64,000 bases of DNA from Aestuariispira ectoiniformans (GCF_025136295.1 NZ_CP062788.1:4047588-4111587); one strand, 5' to 3'; positions 26,882 through 36,462 are shown, counted from the stretch's first letter. Numbers and translations are program-made. The notes: generated by a model not told the origin, from the letters alone.

Positions 26882-28467
26882 CGGCAGAGTCTCTCACACC
26901 GGAAGAGCTGATTCGGCGCTACGAGCGGGCCAGGCAAAACCGCAGCACCTGGGAAAGCCACTGGCAGGATTGCTATGATTTTGCCCTGCCCCGCCGGGAC
27001 GGTGCGCTCTCATCACGCCCCCCCGGCGCCGGCAAGCGCCAAAGTCTCTACGACGGCACCGCCCCGGATGCCGTCGAACAGCTCGCCGCGGCCCTTTTGG
27101 CGGAATTGACGCCCACATGGTCACGATGGATGAATTTCAAACCGGGCATTGAAATCGACGCGGAGACGGAAAGCGACATCTCCGAAGAACTGGAACAATT
27201 GTCGCGGACCGTCCAGGGGCATTTCGACCGGTCCAACTTCCAGATTGAAATCCATCAATGCTATCTGGATCTGGTCACCATTGGTACGGCCTGCCTTCTG
27301 TTTGAGGAAATGCCCATCGGCGAGGCGGCAGCCTTCAAGTTCACAGCAATCCCGATTAGTGAAATTGTCATGGAGGAAGGTCCGTCCGGCCGCCTGGACA
27401 CCATCTACCGCCGCTGTGAGCTGACCGAAAGCCAGATTGCCCAGCGGTTCCCCCAGGCATCCCTGCCGGAACGCTTTCACATGCTGGCAGGCGATGGCGA
27501 TGAGACACGCATCGCCGTCCTGGAGGCCGTCGTGCCGGATGCTGCCAACCGATATCGCTACAGCGCCCTGGCGCTGGACGATGAAACCGGCAGCGGCGAC
27601 CCCATGACCCTGGCGGAAGGGACCTACGAACGGTCTCCCTTCATCTCCTTCCGCTGGCTGAAGGCACCGGGGGAATTCTACGGCCGCTCACCGGTGATGA
27701 AAGTCCTGCCGGACATCAAAACCGCCAATAAGGTGGTCGAACTGATGCTGAAGAATGCCAGCATTGCCGTCACCGGCATCTGGCAGGCGGACGACGATGG
27801 CGTTCTCAATCCCGCGGCCATCCGGCTGGTGCCCGGCACCATCATCCCCAAGGCCGTTGGCAGCCAGGGATTGCAGCCCCTGCAACCCGCCAACGACTTC
27901 AACCTGTCGGAAACGCTGTTACAGGGGCTGCGCGAGCGTATCCGCCACGGACTTCTGGTGGACCAGTTGCAACTGGCGGGCAATCCGCAGATGACCGCAA
28001 CCGAGGTGATGGAACGGACGGCGGCAATGACGCGGATGCTGGGGGCGACCTTCGGCCGTCTTCAGGCGGAACTGATCCATCCCCTGGCACAACGTGCCCT
28101 GGCAATCCTTGTCCGTCGCGGCGAGGCCCCGACCATGGCCCTGGACGGGCGTCTGGTGGAAATGGAAGTGACCGCCCCGCTGGCCCGCCGTCAGCGCATG
28201 GAAAAGGCCGCACCGCTCTTGCAATGGCTGAACCTTGCCGGTTCTGCAGGACCGGCGGCGATGGCGGCCATCGATATGGCCCAGGCATCGAAATGGCTGG
28301 CGGAGGCAATGTCCGTCCCACCGAGCCTGCTGGCCTCGCCTGAGCAGGCGGCGGCCACAACCGGCGAGAATGCAATTGGCGCGGCGTTACAGGCCGCAAC
28401 CGGGGCCCAAGGCGGGGCCACACCCGACCTGACCCAAGTGATGGAGGCAATGAATGGCGCGACCTGA
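26878..28467 (+). CDS. Podovirus-type portal (head-to-tail connecting) protein
   Basis: This 529-residue protein matches the T7-like head-tail connector family: RYERARQNRSTWESHWQDCYDFALP at the N terminus, LYDGTAPDAVEQLAAALLAELTPTWSRW, then FKFTAIPISEIVMEE and GEFYGRSPVMKVLPDIKTANKVVELMLK. The central part and QMTATEVMERTAAMTRMLGATFGRLQAELIHPL are the conserved ring-forming stem and wing. In phages it forms the dodecameric DNA channel of the capsid. Length is normal and the frame is intact, with no sign of decay, although the capsid and terminase genes are missing from the cassette. Confidence 0.92.
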   Translation: MTAESLTPEELIRRYERARQNRSTWESHWQDCYDFALPRRDGALSSRPPGAGKRQSLYDGTAPDAVEQLAAALLAELTPTWSRWMNFKPGIEIDAETESDISEELEQLSRTVQGHFDRSNFQIEIHQCYLDLVTIGTACLLFEEMPIGEAAAFKFTAIPISEIVMEEGPSGRLDTIYRRCELTESQIAQRFPQASLPERFHMLAGDGDETRIAVLEAVVPDAANRYRYSALALDDETGSGDPMTLAEGTYERSPFISFRWLKAPGEFYGRSPVMKVLPDIKTANKVVELMLKNASIAVTGIWQADDDGVLNPAAIRLVPGTIIPKAVGSQGLQPLQPANDFNLSETLLQGLRERIRHGLLVDQLQLAGNPQMTATEVMERTAAMTRMLGATFGRLQAELIHPLAQRALAILVRRGEAPTMALDGRLVEMEVTAPLARRQRMEKAAPLLQWLNLAGSAGPAAMAAIDMAQASKWLAEAMSVPPSLLASPEQAAATTGENAIGAALQAATGAQGGATPDLTQVMEAMNGAT

Positions 28468-28723
28468 CAGCACTTCCGATGACTGGCTATGGCGTGGCGT
28501 GGAAACGACCGCACACGACGAGGATGCCGTGAGCCTTGCCCGTGATTTTGTCCGTACCTTTGAAAGCGACAGGGGCCAACGCGTCCTCAACTACCTGCGC
28601 CGACAGACCGTGGAACGCGCATTGGGCGCGGATGCCAACGATGCCGCCCTGCGCCTGATCGAAGGCCAGCGGCTTCTGGTTCTAAAGATCGAATCGCTGA
28701 TCGCCCGCGGTCGCTCTCTCTAA
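28454..28723 (+). CDS. Bbp19-like small phage protein
   Basis: The 89-residue helical protein resembles the Bbp19 group found next to podovirus portal genes: LARDFVRTFESDRGQRVLNYLRRQTVERALG and DAALRLIEGQRLLVLKIESLIARG. It begins inside the portal gene, overlapping it by 14 bases, with GGAGG upstream of the ATG at 28454. The function of the group is not established. Confidence 0.75.
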   Translation: MARPDSTSDDWLWRGVETTAHDEDAVSLARDFVRTFESDRGQRVLNYLRRQTVERALGADANDAALRLIEGQRLLVLKIESLIARGRSL

Positions 28724-28742
28724 CCTCCAAGGAGTGAATGTC

Positions 28743-29462
28743 ATGACAGAAGAAGAAAATATCCAGGAAGGACCGTCAGCCGAAACCTGCCCGCCGGAGG
28801 TTCCCAGGAAGTTCTGGGACGAGACCACCGGCACGATCCGGACCGACGCCCTTTTGAAATCCTACCGGGCCCTGGAAAAACGCCTGTCGCAGAACACCAC
28901 AGCGGCGGATGCGATTTCTCACGCCGGTGATGAAGCGGGTTCTGCCAATCGCCCTGCATCGCCGGAAGACTACAAGATCGACATCGGCCACGGGCTGTTC
29001 GAGCCTGACCCCGATATCAACCAACAGCTTTTCGATGCCGGGTTCAGCCAGGAACAGGCCCAACTGGTCTACGATCTTGCAGCGACCGAATTGCTGCCGA
29101 TCGCCCGCGAGATCAGCGAGCTTTACCGCAGCGAATTCGAACGCGAGCGGCTGGAGCAATATTTCGGCGGCGCAGACCGTTGGCGGGAGGCAAGCCGCCA
29201 GATCCGAAAATGGGGCCGCGCCAATTTGCCGGATGATACCTTCGAGGCCCTGGCGTCCAGCTATGAGGGCATCCTGGCCATGCACAAAATGATGGGCAAT
29301 ACGGACGAGCCCGGTATCATCCGCGACGGACAGCCCGCCGGGTCCGGCCTCGCGGAAAAGGACCTGCGCCGGATGATGCGCTCCCCCCAATATTGGAAAG
29401 ACCGCGACCCCGGCGTCATCACCAAAGTCTCCGAAGGATTCCGGCGCCTTTATACCGGCTAA
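28743..29462 (+). CDS. Scaffold/capsid-assembly-like phage protein
   Basis: This 239-residue acidic, largely helical protein starts with a disordered segment, then FWDETTGTIRTDALLKSYRALEKRL, a motif of podovirus capsid-assembly (gp9-like) scaffolds, followed by DYKIDIGHGLFEPDPDINQQLFDAGFSQEQAQLVYDLAA. A linker leads to a short C-terminal module RRMMRSPQYWKDRDPGVITK…EGFRRLY, which recurs in the next gene product. ATG 28743 lies eight bases after GGAG. In T7-like phages the major capsid gene comes next; here it does not. Confidence 0.75.
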   Translation: MTEEENIQEGPSAETCPPEVPRKFWDETTGTIRTDALLKSYRALEKRLSQNTTAADAISHAGDEAGSANRPASPEDYKIDIGHGLFEPDPDINQQLFDAGFSQEQAQLVYDLAATELLPIAREISELYRSEFERERLEQYFGGADRWREASRQIRKWGRANLPDDTFEALASSYEGILAMHKMMGNTDEPGIIRDGQPAGSGLAEKDLRRMMRSPQYWKDRDPGVITKVSEGFRRLYTG

Positions 29463-29530
29463 GCTAGCAGGCGTCTGAATTGGGGAATTACCCCCACCTC
29501 TCACCTCACCAATACAAAGGAAATCTGCCT

Positions 29531-29845
29531 ATGAATTCACAAACCGAGACCGTGGACTTGATCAGGAACGGCCTCCAAACGCTCAGCCCGATGGAGCTGG
29601 AAGAACTGGATTCGATTATCACGCCGCGCGCAGCCGAACTGCTGGTCAAGGCCTTCGGTCCGGACATGTGGGAGATTCTCGTGCCGCTCGTCGAAAACGA
29701 CGACCCGAAGGAAGTCCAGAATATCGAGGAATCTATCCGCCAGATGATGCGCGACCCGCGTTATTGGCGCGACCGCGACCCGTCCACCGTTCGCCAGGTA
29801 TCCGAAGGATTTCAGCGCCTTTACCCCGGACAGCCGCAAAACTGA
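29531..29845 (+). CDS. Small protein sharing the scaffold C-terminal module
   Basis: The 104-residue protein has a new N-terminal half (LIRNGLQTLSPMELEELDSIITPRAAELLVKAFGPDMW) and a C-terminal half IRQMMRDPRYWRDRDPSTVR…EGFQRLYPG that closely copies the end of the preceding protein. The family is not recognised. It may be a duplicated capsid-docking module or a regulator of assembly. AAAGGAAA precedes the ATG, and a strong terminator closes the cassette after it. Confidence 0.65.
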   Translation: MNSQTETVDLIRNGLQTLSPMELEELDSIITPRAAELLVKAFGPDMWEILVPLVENDDPKEVQNIEESIRQMMRDPRYWRDRDPSTVRQVSEGFQRLYPGQPQN

Positions 29846-29881
29846 CCCTTTCCCGAATACCTCCCTTTCCGTCCTGAACTC

Positions 29882-29911
29882 GGGCCGCCCTAGCTGGCGG
29901 CCCTTCTTTTT
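29882..29911 (+). terminator. Rho-independent terminator closing the phage cassette
   Basis: GGGCCGCC (29882-29889) pairs with GGCGGCCC (29896-29903) and is followed by TTCTTTTT. Confidence 0.9.
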
Positions 29912-30028
29912 CCCGAATGGCACAAGATATTTTCTAAAGTTTTTTATTTACAAAACATCCACACCAATCTATCGTTCACAATGCTGCAAACACCCCCGAC
30001 GTTCTCTTTTCCATAAAGGCTTTCCCCA

Positions 30029-31420
30029 ATGCCTATCGTTGTCTATGTGATCATCCTGTCGCAATTCTCCACCCCTTTCATGTTTTCCGGGGTCGGCATC
30101 ACCCTGCCTGTCATAGGGGCGGAAATGCAGGCCTCCGCCGTTGAGCTGGGGTTGGTGGAAACCGCATTCCTCGGCGCTTACACCGCATTCATGCTGCCGT
30201 TCGGTCGCGTCAGCGATATCATGGACAAGAATACCGTCTTCAAGATTGGCCTGCTGGTCTACACATTGGCAAGTCTGGCATTGGGCTTCGTCGACAATAT
30301 CGGACCTTTTGTGGCCATCCGCGCGGTTCAGGGCCTGTGCGGCGCTGCCATGGCCGCGACCAGCATGGCCATCGTCGTTGAATCGGTTCCTGCGGAAAAA
30401 CGCGGCCAGGCCCTCGGTCTGTCCATTGGCGCCATCTATGCGGGTCTTGCCTCCGCCCCCTACCTCGCCGGACTGGTCACAGACCATTTCGGCTGGCGCT
30501 GGGTCTTTTACGCCAGTTCAATCTGCCTGTTCCTGTCTTTCGTGCCCGCCGTCTTTGTGATGAAAGCCAAGGGGAGCGCAGCATCGGGGCGCCTGGAGAT
30601 CAGGAACAGCCTGCCGCTTATCCTCGGCGTATTGGCGCTGAGCTTTGGTGCGGCGGAACTGGATGACGGCATCATCGGGGAAAGCCTGCTTGCCGCCGGT
30701 ATTCTGCTGCTGATCGTTTTCGTCATCGCCGACCGGCGCAGCACAGCCCCGCTGCTGCCATTGGACTATCTTCGCCGCAACCGCATCCTGTCCCATGCGT
30801 TGCTTTTGCAGATGCTGACCTATGCCGGAGCCTTCGGCATGACCTTCCTGTTCAGCCTCTATCTGCAGTCGATCAATGGTTACAGCGCCCTGCAAGCTGG
30901 CCAGACACTGATCATCGGTCCGGTTCTGATGGCCTGCATCGCCCCGTTTACCGGCCGCCTGACCGACAAATATTCACCGCGTGTGTTGGTCGCGATTGGC
31001 ATCGCCTGCACGGCGACCGGCGCGGGGCTGGCCATCGGCGTTGCGGGCAGCAACAATCTCTTCATGCTGATCGCCTCCCTGGTCAGCCAGGGCATTGGCT
31101 TTGCAATTTTCTCAACACCCAATATGGCAATCATCATGGGCAGCGTGGAACGCAACCGGTCCGGTTTCGCCTCCGCCCTCACCGCCAAGACACGATCCAT
31201 CGGCATGGTTTCGAGCATGACAATTATTACGCTGATCATGTCCGCCCGGATGGGCCACAGCAAAGTCAGCGCGAACCCTCAGGGTTTTCTGGACACCATG
31301 CATCTGACGTTCATTATCCTGAGCGTATTGGGGCTCTTCGCCTTCATCATGGCGCTCACCGGCGTTTTCCGCCACAAACACAGGTTACAGGCCATGCAGG
31401 AAACATCCGGCCCGGCCTGA
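30029..31420 (+). CDS. MFS drug/solute efflux transporter (DHA2-like)
   Basis: The 463-residue protein has 12-14 hydrophobic helices. Motif A-like GRVSDIMDKN follows the second helix and a repeat GRLTDKYSPR occurs in the second half; RAVQGLCGAAMAATSMAIV and GLSIGAIYAGLASAPYLAGLVTDHFGWRW are typical of the DHA2/EmrB-type proton-driven exporters. No membrane-fusion partner gene is adjacent, so it probably acts alone in the inner membrane. The substrate cannot be told. Confidence 0.9.
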   Translation: MPIVVYVIILSQFSTPFMFSGVGITLPVIGAEMQASAVELGLVETAFLGAYTAFMLPFGRVSDIMDKNTVFKIGLLVYTLASLALGFVDNIGPFVAIRAVQGLCGAAMAATSMAIVVESVPAEKRGQALGLSIGAIYAGLASAPYLAGLVTDHFGWRWVFYASSICLFLSFVPAVFVMKAKGSAASGRLEIRNSLPLILGVLALSFGAAELDDGIIGESLLAAGILLLIVFVIADRRSTAPLLPLDYLRRNRILSHALLLQMLTYAGAFGMTFLFSLYLQSINGYSALQAGQTLIIGPVLMACIAPFTGRLTDKYSPRVLVAIGIACTATGAGLAIGVAGSNNLFMLIASLVSQGIGFAIFSTPNMAIIMGSVERNRSGFASALTAKTRSIGMVSSMTIITLIMSARMGHSKVSANPQGFLDTMHLTFIILSVLGLFAFIMALTGVFRHKHRLQAMQETSGPA

Positions 31421-31430
31421 TCGCGCAGAC

Positions 31431-31763
31431 CTATTCCCTGTCGAACGGGTTTCGGCCCTGCCGGTCTTCGACCTCAATCACCCACAGGTCGGGATCGCGT
31501 TGCCGGGCCCGTTCGATATAGTCATCGGCCTTGGCTTCATCGACCACATCCTCCCGGAAAACGGACATCCACCCCAACTTCCCGTCGAGATCACGCGCCT
31601 GGGTCAGGACACGGCAACCATTGTCCAGCATATTGAGCTTCAACAACACACTGCCGCCGTTAGCATCGCCCTTTTGCAAGACAAAGGCGGGGACTGCTTC
31701 CATACTGAGCTGCCGCAGGGTGGCGCCGACCCATAAATGGGTTGGCAATCGACCGTCGTCCAT
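31431..31763 (-). CDS. DUF1491 family protein
   Basis: This 110-residue protein matches the alphaproteobacterial DUF1491 pattern: LPTHLWVGATLRQLS, VLQKGDANGGSVLLKLN, and the tail DRQGRNPFDRE. The function of the family is unknown. GGAAGAGTG precedes its ATG. It converges with the MFS gene and is divergent from malonyl-CoA decarboxylase, 123 bases away. Confidence 0.88.
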   Translation of the reverse strand: MDDGRLPTHLWVGATLRQLSMEAVPAFVLQKGDANGGSVLLKLNMLDNGCRVLTQARDLDGKLGWMSVFREDVVDEAKADDYIERARQRDPDLWVIEVEDRQGRNPFDRE

Positions 31764-31886
31764 TTCACTCTTCCGATTCTCTTGTACTAAGTTATTGTTA
31801 TCCTATGTGAACAGGGTCGGCCAGATTTGCCAACGCGGTGCCTTATAGCAATCGTCGTCAGCACCCGACAGAACAAAGGAGGACTT

Positions 31887-33296
31887 ATGCCAGCGAAAGA
31901 GGCCAGTGGGCTTATCAGCCGGACCGTCAGTCGTTTTCGCCGTCTTTGGGCGGATGCCGCGAATGATAGTGAAGGGTCCCTGCATGTATCGCCAGACCTC
32001 CCGGACAAGGATTTCGAGAAAATCCGGGGTCAGATGCTGGAATGCCTTGAAGTCCGCGGCGGTGAAGTCTCCGCCCGCGGCCGTGCAGCCAGTCTGGGCC
32101 AGACCTACCTGCAACTCAACGACACGGGAAAGACCCGTTTCCTGTCCCTGATCGCACAGCATTTCGGACCCGACCCCAATGCCGTCGGTCTTGCCATCGC
32201 CAGCTACCAGTCGACAGAGGCTGCGGAACGCGTTGTTGCAGAAGCCAACTTGCGTGAAGCCCTTTATGCGCCCCGGCTCAACCTTCTGACCCAGTTCAAC
32301 GCCCTGCCGCAGGGTGTCAAATTTCTGGTCGACATGCGCGCGGACCTCCTGCGCCTGAAGGATGACGACCCTTCAATGAATGCCCTGGATACGGACCTCA
32401 AGAACATGCTGTCCAGTTGGTTCGACGTCGGCTTCCTTGAACTGAAACGCCTGACCTGGGAGTCGCCTGCGGCAATCTTGGAAAAGCTTATCGAATATGA
32501 ATCGGTCCATGAAATCCGCTCCTGGCAGGACCTGCGCAACCGCCTGGATCACGACCGGCGGCTCTATGCCTTTTTCCACCCGCGCATGCCGGAAGAACCT
32601 CTCATTTTCGTGGAGGTAGCTCTGACCAGGGGCATTGCCCGCGATGTGCAGATCATCCTGGATGTGGATGCGCCGATTGCCGACCCAAGCAGCGCGGATA
32701 CCGCAATCTTCTATTCCATTTCCAACACGCAGGAAGGCCTGCGCGGCATCAGCTTTGGCAACTTCCTGATCAAACGTGTCGTGGAGTCCCTGCAGCGGGA
32801 CATGCCGAACCTGAAGAAATTCTCCACCTTGAGCCCCATCCCGCTTTTCCGGCGCTGGCTGCAAAACGCCGTGGCTGACGGGCTGCCGGGCCTGTTGACC
32901 CAGGATGATCGCAAACAACTGACCGCCGCCCTGGGCGAACGCGCCAACAAGGGAGACCTGATCCGCGTGCTGGAACAGCCGGACTGGCATGAAGATGAAA
33001 AACTGGCAGAGGCCCTGAAAAAACCCCTTATGCGGCTTTGCGCACGCTACCTGACGAAAGAGAAAAAACGCGGGCATGCCCCGTTCGACCCGGTGGCCCG
33101 TTTCCATCTCGGCAACGGTGCGCGTATCGAACAATTGAACTGGATGGGCGATAATTCAGTCAACGGGCTGAAACAGTCCTTCGGCATTATGGTCAACTAC
33201 CTCTACGACCTGAGCGATATCGAGGAAAACCACGAGCATTTCGCCCGCGAGGGCCGGATTGCCACATCCAGCCAGATCAGGGGACTGTCAGACTGA
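31887..33296 (+). CDS. Malonyl-CoA decarboxylase
   Basis: The 469-residue enzyme converts malonyl-CoA to acetyl-CoA and CO2. The N-terminal helical domain is followed by the catalytic domain of acetyltransferase fold with FHPRMPEEPLIFVEVALT, FYSISNTQEGLRGISFGNFLIKRV, and FSTLSPIPLFRRWL, all hallmarks of the family; the C-terminal RFHLGNGARIEQLNWMGD is also conserved. AAAGGAGG precedes ATG 31887. No malonate uptake or malonyl-CoA synthetase gene is adjacent, so it may balance fatty-acid precursor levels or serve malonate use encoded elsewhere. Confidence 0.93.
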   Translation: MPAKEASGLISRTVSRFRRLWADAANDSEGSLHVSPDLPDKDFEKIRGQMLECLEVRGGEVSARGRAASLGQTYLQLNDTGKTRFLSLIAQHFGPDPNAVGLAIASYQSTEAAERVVAEANLREALYAPRLNLLTQFNALPQGVKFLVDMRADLLRLKDDDPSMNALDTDLKNMLSSWFDVGFLELKRLTWESPAAILEKLIEYESVHEIRSWQDLRNRLDHDRRLYAFFHPRMPEEPLIFVEVALTRGIARDVQIILDVDAPIADPSSADTAIFYSISNTQEGLRGISFGNFLIKRVVESLQRDMPNLKKFSTLSPIPLFRRWLQNAVADGLPGLLTQDDRKQLTAALGERANKGDLIRVLEQPDWHEDEKLAEALKKPLMRLCARYLTKEKKRGHAPFDPVARFHLGNGARIEQLNWMGDNSVNGLKQSFGIMVNYLYDLSDIEENHEHFAREGRIATSSQIRGLSD

Positions 33297-33345
33297 AATC
33301 GTCATTCGGATAGAATAGGACAGACCGAAACGGAACCGGGCAGGC

Positions 33346-33927
33346 TCAGGCGTGCCCGGCTTCACCGGAAAGAAGGGACAGATCAATCCCGATCTTGGTA
33401 ATGGCGCGCTGCCATTTACTGCCAAGGTCATGATCGAAAACCAGTTCTTCATCCGGCTGGCAGTGCAGCCAGGCGTTTTCCTGGATTTCTCCGTCCAACT
33501 GCCCCGGCCCCCAACCGGCGTATCCAAGGGCCAGAAGGCTTTCACGCGGACCGAAGCCCTGGGATATGTCGCGCAGGATATCAACCGTCGCCGTCAGTCC
33601 CACACCGCTGTCCATCAGGACCGTGCCGTCGCGGCTGTAATCCGGCGAATGCAGGACGAAACCGCGGCCGGATTCTACCGGCCCTCCGAAATGCACCAGG
33701 ATATCGTCGCTGGTCGCCGGGGAAGGCAGTCCCAACTGCTCCAGCAATTCACTGAAGGTCAGGGTCTCGATCAACCGGTTAATCACCAGCCCCATGGCGC
33801 CATCAGAATTATGAACACACACATAGATTACTGATTTTTCGAACCTGGGATCCGTCATTGACGGCATTGCGACAAGCAACTGGCCTGCCAGGTAACCAGA
33901 GCGCATATCAGTGGGTCCAAGGGTCAT
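33346..33927 (-). CDS. YqgE/AlgH family protein
   Basis: The 193-residue protein shows the YqgE signature: GYLAGQLLVAMPSMTDPRFEKSVIYVCVHNSDGAMGLVINR at the N terminus, VHFGGPVESGRGFVLHS, and LALGYAGWGPGQLDGEIQENAW. The biochemical role is not established; the gene is widely conserved in proteobacteria and is often near yqgF. An in-frame ATG at 33906 is an alternative start. The 288 bases upstream, before the DsbD-family gene, contain A+T-rich promoter-like sequence but no recognised gene. Confidence 0.93.
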   Translation of the reverse strand: MTLGPTDMRSGYLAGQLLVAMPSMTDPRFEKSVIYVCVHNSDGAMGLVINRLIETLTFSELLEQLGLPSPATSDDILVHFGGPVESGRGFVLHSPDYSRDGTVLMDSGVGLTATVDILRDISQGFGPRESLLALGYAGWGPGQLDGEIQENAWLHCQPDEELVFDHDLGSKWQRAITKIGIDLSLLSGEAGHA

Positions 33928-34215
33928 TGTTTTTCCGTTTGTCTTTCGCCAATGCCGTTGTTTTCAAAAGGACCTATGGACGGTTGCCGACCATTAATAC
34001 CTTTCTTATATCTGTAGCAGCCATGTTCGATGTAAACCACGAACCTGATAAAATTGTACTCCATTCGCGAAGATGCGAGAACCGGGTGAACACGTTTTTT
34101 TGAGGGAACGTGACAAAATTACACGTGTAATCCCGACTGTAAAAGCAGTATGTCAGGGATGCAGCCGCCTGCTATTGTCATTGGGCGGCCCTACTGAAAG
34201 TTATAGCGGAAGCGT

Positions 34216-36345
34216 ATGTTTAAACGAATTCTGACCCTGGCGACGGTTGCTTTTGCCTGTCTTTCCGGTATGGCGGGCAGCGCCATAGCCGCAAGCAGCG
34301 ATTGGGCAAAAACCGATTTCACATCCGTGCGGCTGATCTCTGCAGTTGACGGCACTGCGGCTCTGGATGAAATCCCGCTGGGACTGGAATTCAAACTGGA
34401 TGAAGGCTGGAAGATCTATTGGCGCAACCCGGGCGATGCCGGTCTCCCGCCGACGCCCGACTGGTCCGCCTCCGAAAATGTCTCTGACGTAATGATCGAC
34501 TGGCCCGCACCCCACCGGTTCAGCATCTTCGGTCTGGAGACCTTTGGCTATAAGGACCATGTCGTCCTGCCGCTGCGGGTAAAGCCGACCACGCCCGGAC
34601 AACCGGTCACCCTGACAGGTGCGGTCAATTATCTTGCCTGTTCCGAAATCTGCGTACCGCTGGATGTGAATGTTTCTTTGAACCTGCCAGCGGGTCAGGC
34701 AGGTGTGGCCGACGAGGCCCCGCTAATCAACCGGTTCGACAGCACGGTTCCCCGACCGGCTAAAAGCGCCGGGATCACCCTCCAGAAAGCGGGCTTCACT
34801 GAGGCAGACGATGACCAGTTCGCCTTGCGCGTTGCTGCCCTTTCCCAAACCACGTTCGATGCCCCGGACCTGATTGTGGAGGGCCCCGCGGGCAGCTATT
34901 TCGACAAACCGCAGGTCACCCTGTCCGACGATGGCAGGCAGGTCTATTTCGATCTGAAAGGCGGCGGCGTCGCAACGGATGATCTGGACCAGGCCTCCCT
35001 GACGCTCACACTGCTGGACACGAACAATGCCGTGGAAGGCAGCCTGCAGGCAACGGAGGGTCTCGCGGATATTGAACCGTCGGGCGGGCTGAATATCACG
35101 GCCCTTCTCCCCATCCTGGGACTGGCGTTGCTGGGTGGGTTGATCCTGAACCTTATGCCCTGCGTGTTGCCTGTCCTCTCCATGAAGTTGCTCAGCGTGG
35201 TCAGCCATGGCGGCAGCCATAAAAAGGACGTCCGCCGGGGCTTCCTGGCCTCCGCCGCTGGCATCCTGACGGCTTTCCTGATCCTGGCTGGCAGTCTTGC
35301 CGCATTGAAACAGGCAGGCGTGGTTATTGGCTGGGGTATCCAGTTCCAGCAACCGGTCTTCCTTGCCGCCATGATCGTCGTGGTTACGCTCTTTGCGGCC
35401 AATCTTCTGGGTTTTTTCCAGATTCGCCTTCCCGATGCAGTATCTGACATTGCCGCGAATGCCGGACACGGCAAGCAAGGCCTGACCGGGCATTTCGTCA
35501 CCGGCATATTCGCCACCGTATTGGCAACGCCTTGCAGCGCCCCCTTCCTCGGCACTGCAATCGGGTTTGCCCTAAGCCAGGGCACGACCGAGATTTTCGC
35601 CGTCTTTATTGCCCTGGGGATCGGCCTTGCCGCGCCCTATCTTCTGGTGGCGCTCTTCCCCGGTGTCGCGGCTGCCATGCCGCGTCCGGGTGCCTGGATG
35701 AACAAGTTGCGCGCCGTGCTGTCACTCGCCCTGATCGGAACAGGCATTTGGTTGCTTACCGTCCTCGACAGTATCGCCGGGCGTGACATCACGATTTCCG
35801 TCGGCGCGCTGTCGGTATTGATCCTGGCAGTCTTTGCAACGCGCCGACTGACGCCGAAGGCACGCGTCGCCCGCTTTGCCCCGGTTGCCGCCGCGATCCT
35901 GTCCCTGGCAACAGTCGCCCTGCCGATCACAAAAGATACCGTCAGGCCCATCAAGGCCGAACCTCTCGTCACGGACACTGCATGGATTCCCTTTGATGAA
36001 AGTGCGATCCCTGCCCTCGTTGCCAGCGGCAAGACGGTTTTTGTCGACGTGACGGCGGACTGGTGCATCACCTGCCAGTTCAACAAGAAAACCGTTGTGG
36101 AAGTCGGCCAGGTTGCCGAATGGCTGCAACGGGATGACGTCGTTGCCATGCGCGCCGACTGGACCCGTCCCAGTGACGAAATTTCGCATTACCTGAACAA
36201 ATTCGGCCGTTATGGCATTCCATTCAACGTCATCTACGGTCCGGATGCACCGCAGGGTGTGCCTCTGCCAGAGTTGCTGACCACCGATGATGTCCTCGCC
36301 GCGGCGGCAAATGCCAATGGAAAAACCGCCGTCGCACAAGATTGA
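34216..36345 (+). CDS. DsbD-family thiol:disulfide reductase (ScsB-like)
   Basis: This 709-residue protein has a signal peptide (to about A25), an N-terminal periplasmic domain containing the redox pair CSEIC, a central membrane domain of about eight helices with LMPCVLPVLSMKLL and LATPCSAPFLGTAIG, each carrying the electron-relay cysteine, and a C-terminal periplasmic thioredoxin domain with ADWCITCQFNK. Family members pass electrons from cytoplasmic thioredoxin across the membrane to periplasmic proteins for disulfide isomerisation, copper tolerance or peroxide defence. The peroxiredoxin gene 117 bases downstream may be functionally linked. Confidence 0.92.
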   Translation: MFKRILTLATVAFACLSGMAGSAIAASSDWAKTDFTSVRLISAVDGTAALDEIPLGLEFKLDEGWKIYWRNPGDAGLPPTPDWSASENVSDVMIDWPAPHRFSIFGLETFGYKDHVVLPLRVKPTTPGQPVTLTGAVNYLACSEICVPLDVNVSLNLPAGQAGVADEAPLINRFDSTVPRPAKSAGITLQKAGFTEADDDQFALRVAALSQTTFDAPDLIVEGPAGSYFDKPQVTLSDDGRQVYFDLKGGGVATDDLDQASLTLTLLDTNNAVEGSLQATEGLADIEPSGGLNITALLPILGLALLGGLILNLMPCVLPVLSMKLLSVVSHGGSHKKDVRRGFLASAAGILTAFLILAGSLAALKQAGVVIGWGIQFQQPVFLAAMIVVVTLFAANLLGFFQIRLPDAVSDIAANAGHGKQGLTGHFVTGIFATVLATPCSAPFLGTAIGFALSQGTTEIFAVFIALGIGLAAPYLLVALFPGVAAAMPRPGAWMNKLRAVLSLALIGTGIWLLTVLDSIAGRDITISVGALSVLILAVFATRRLTPKARVARFAPVAAAILSLATVALPITKDTVRPIKAEPLVTDTAWIPFDESAIPALVASGKTVFVDVTADWCITCQFNKKTVVEVGQVAEWLQRDDVVAMRADWTRPSDEISHYLNKFGRYGIPFNVIYGPDAPQGVPLPELLTTDDVLAAAANANGKTAVAQD

Positions 36346-36462
36346 TCTGGACATATCCCTGTTCCATCATAGGTAATAGGAACAGGCAGCAACGCACAGG
36401 GCAGAATATCGAAACTGCCGGCGGGGCTGTGTCACGCCAACAGCGAATGAAGGATGGGTAGA

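Noticed and set aside
27899-28450. Minus-strand proline-rich frame opposite the portal gene
   Set aside because: Composition is the reverse shadow of the portal gene and no start signal is present.
25421-29911. Complete prophage or gene transfer agent
   Set aside because: No integrase, terminase, capsid, tail or lysis gene and no attachment-site repeats were seen; standard GTA gene order is not matched.
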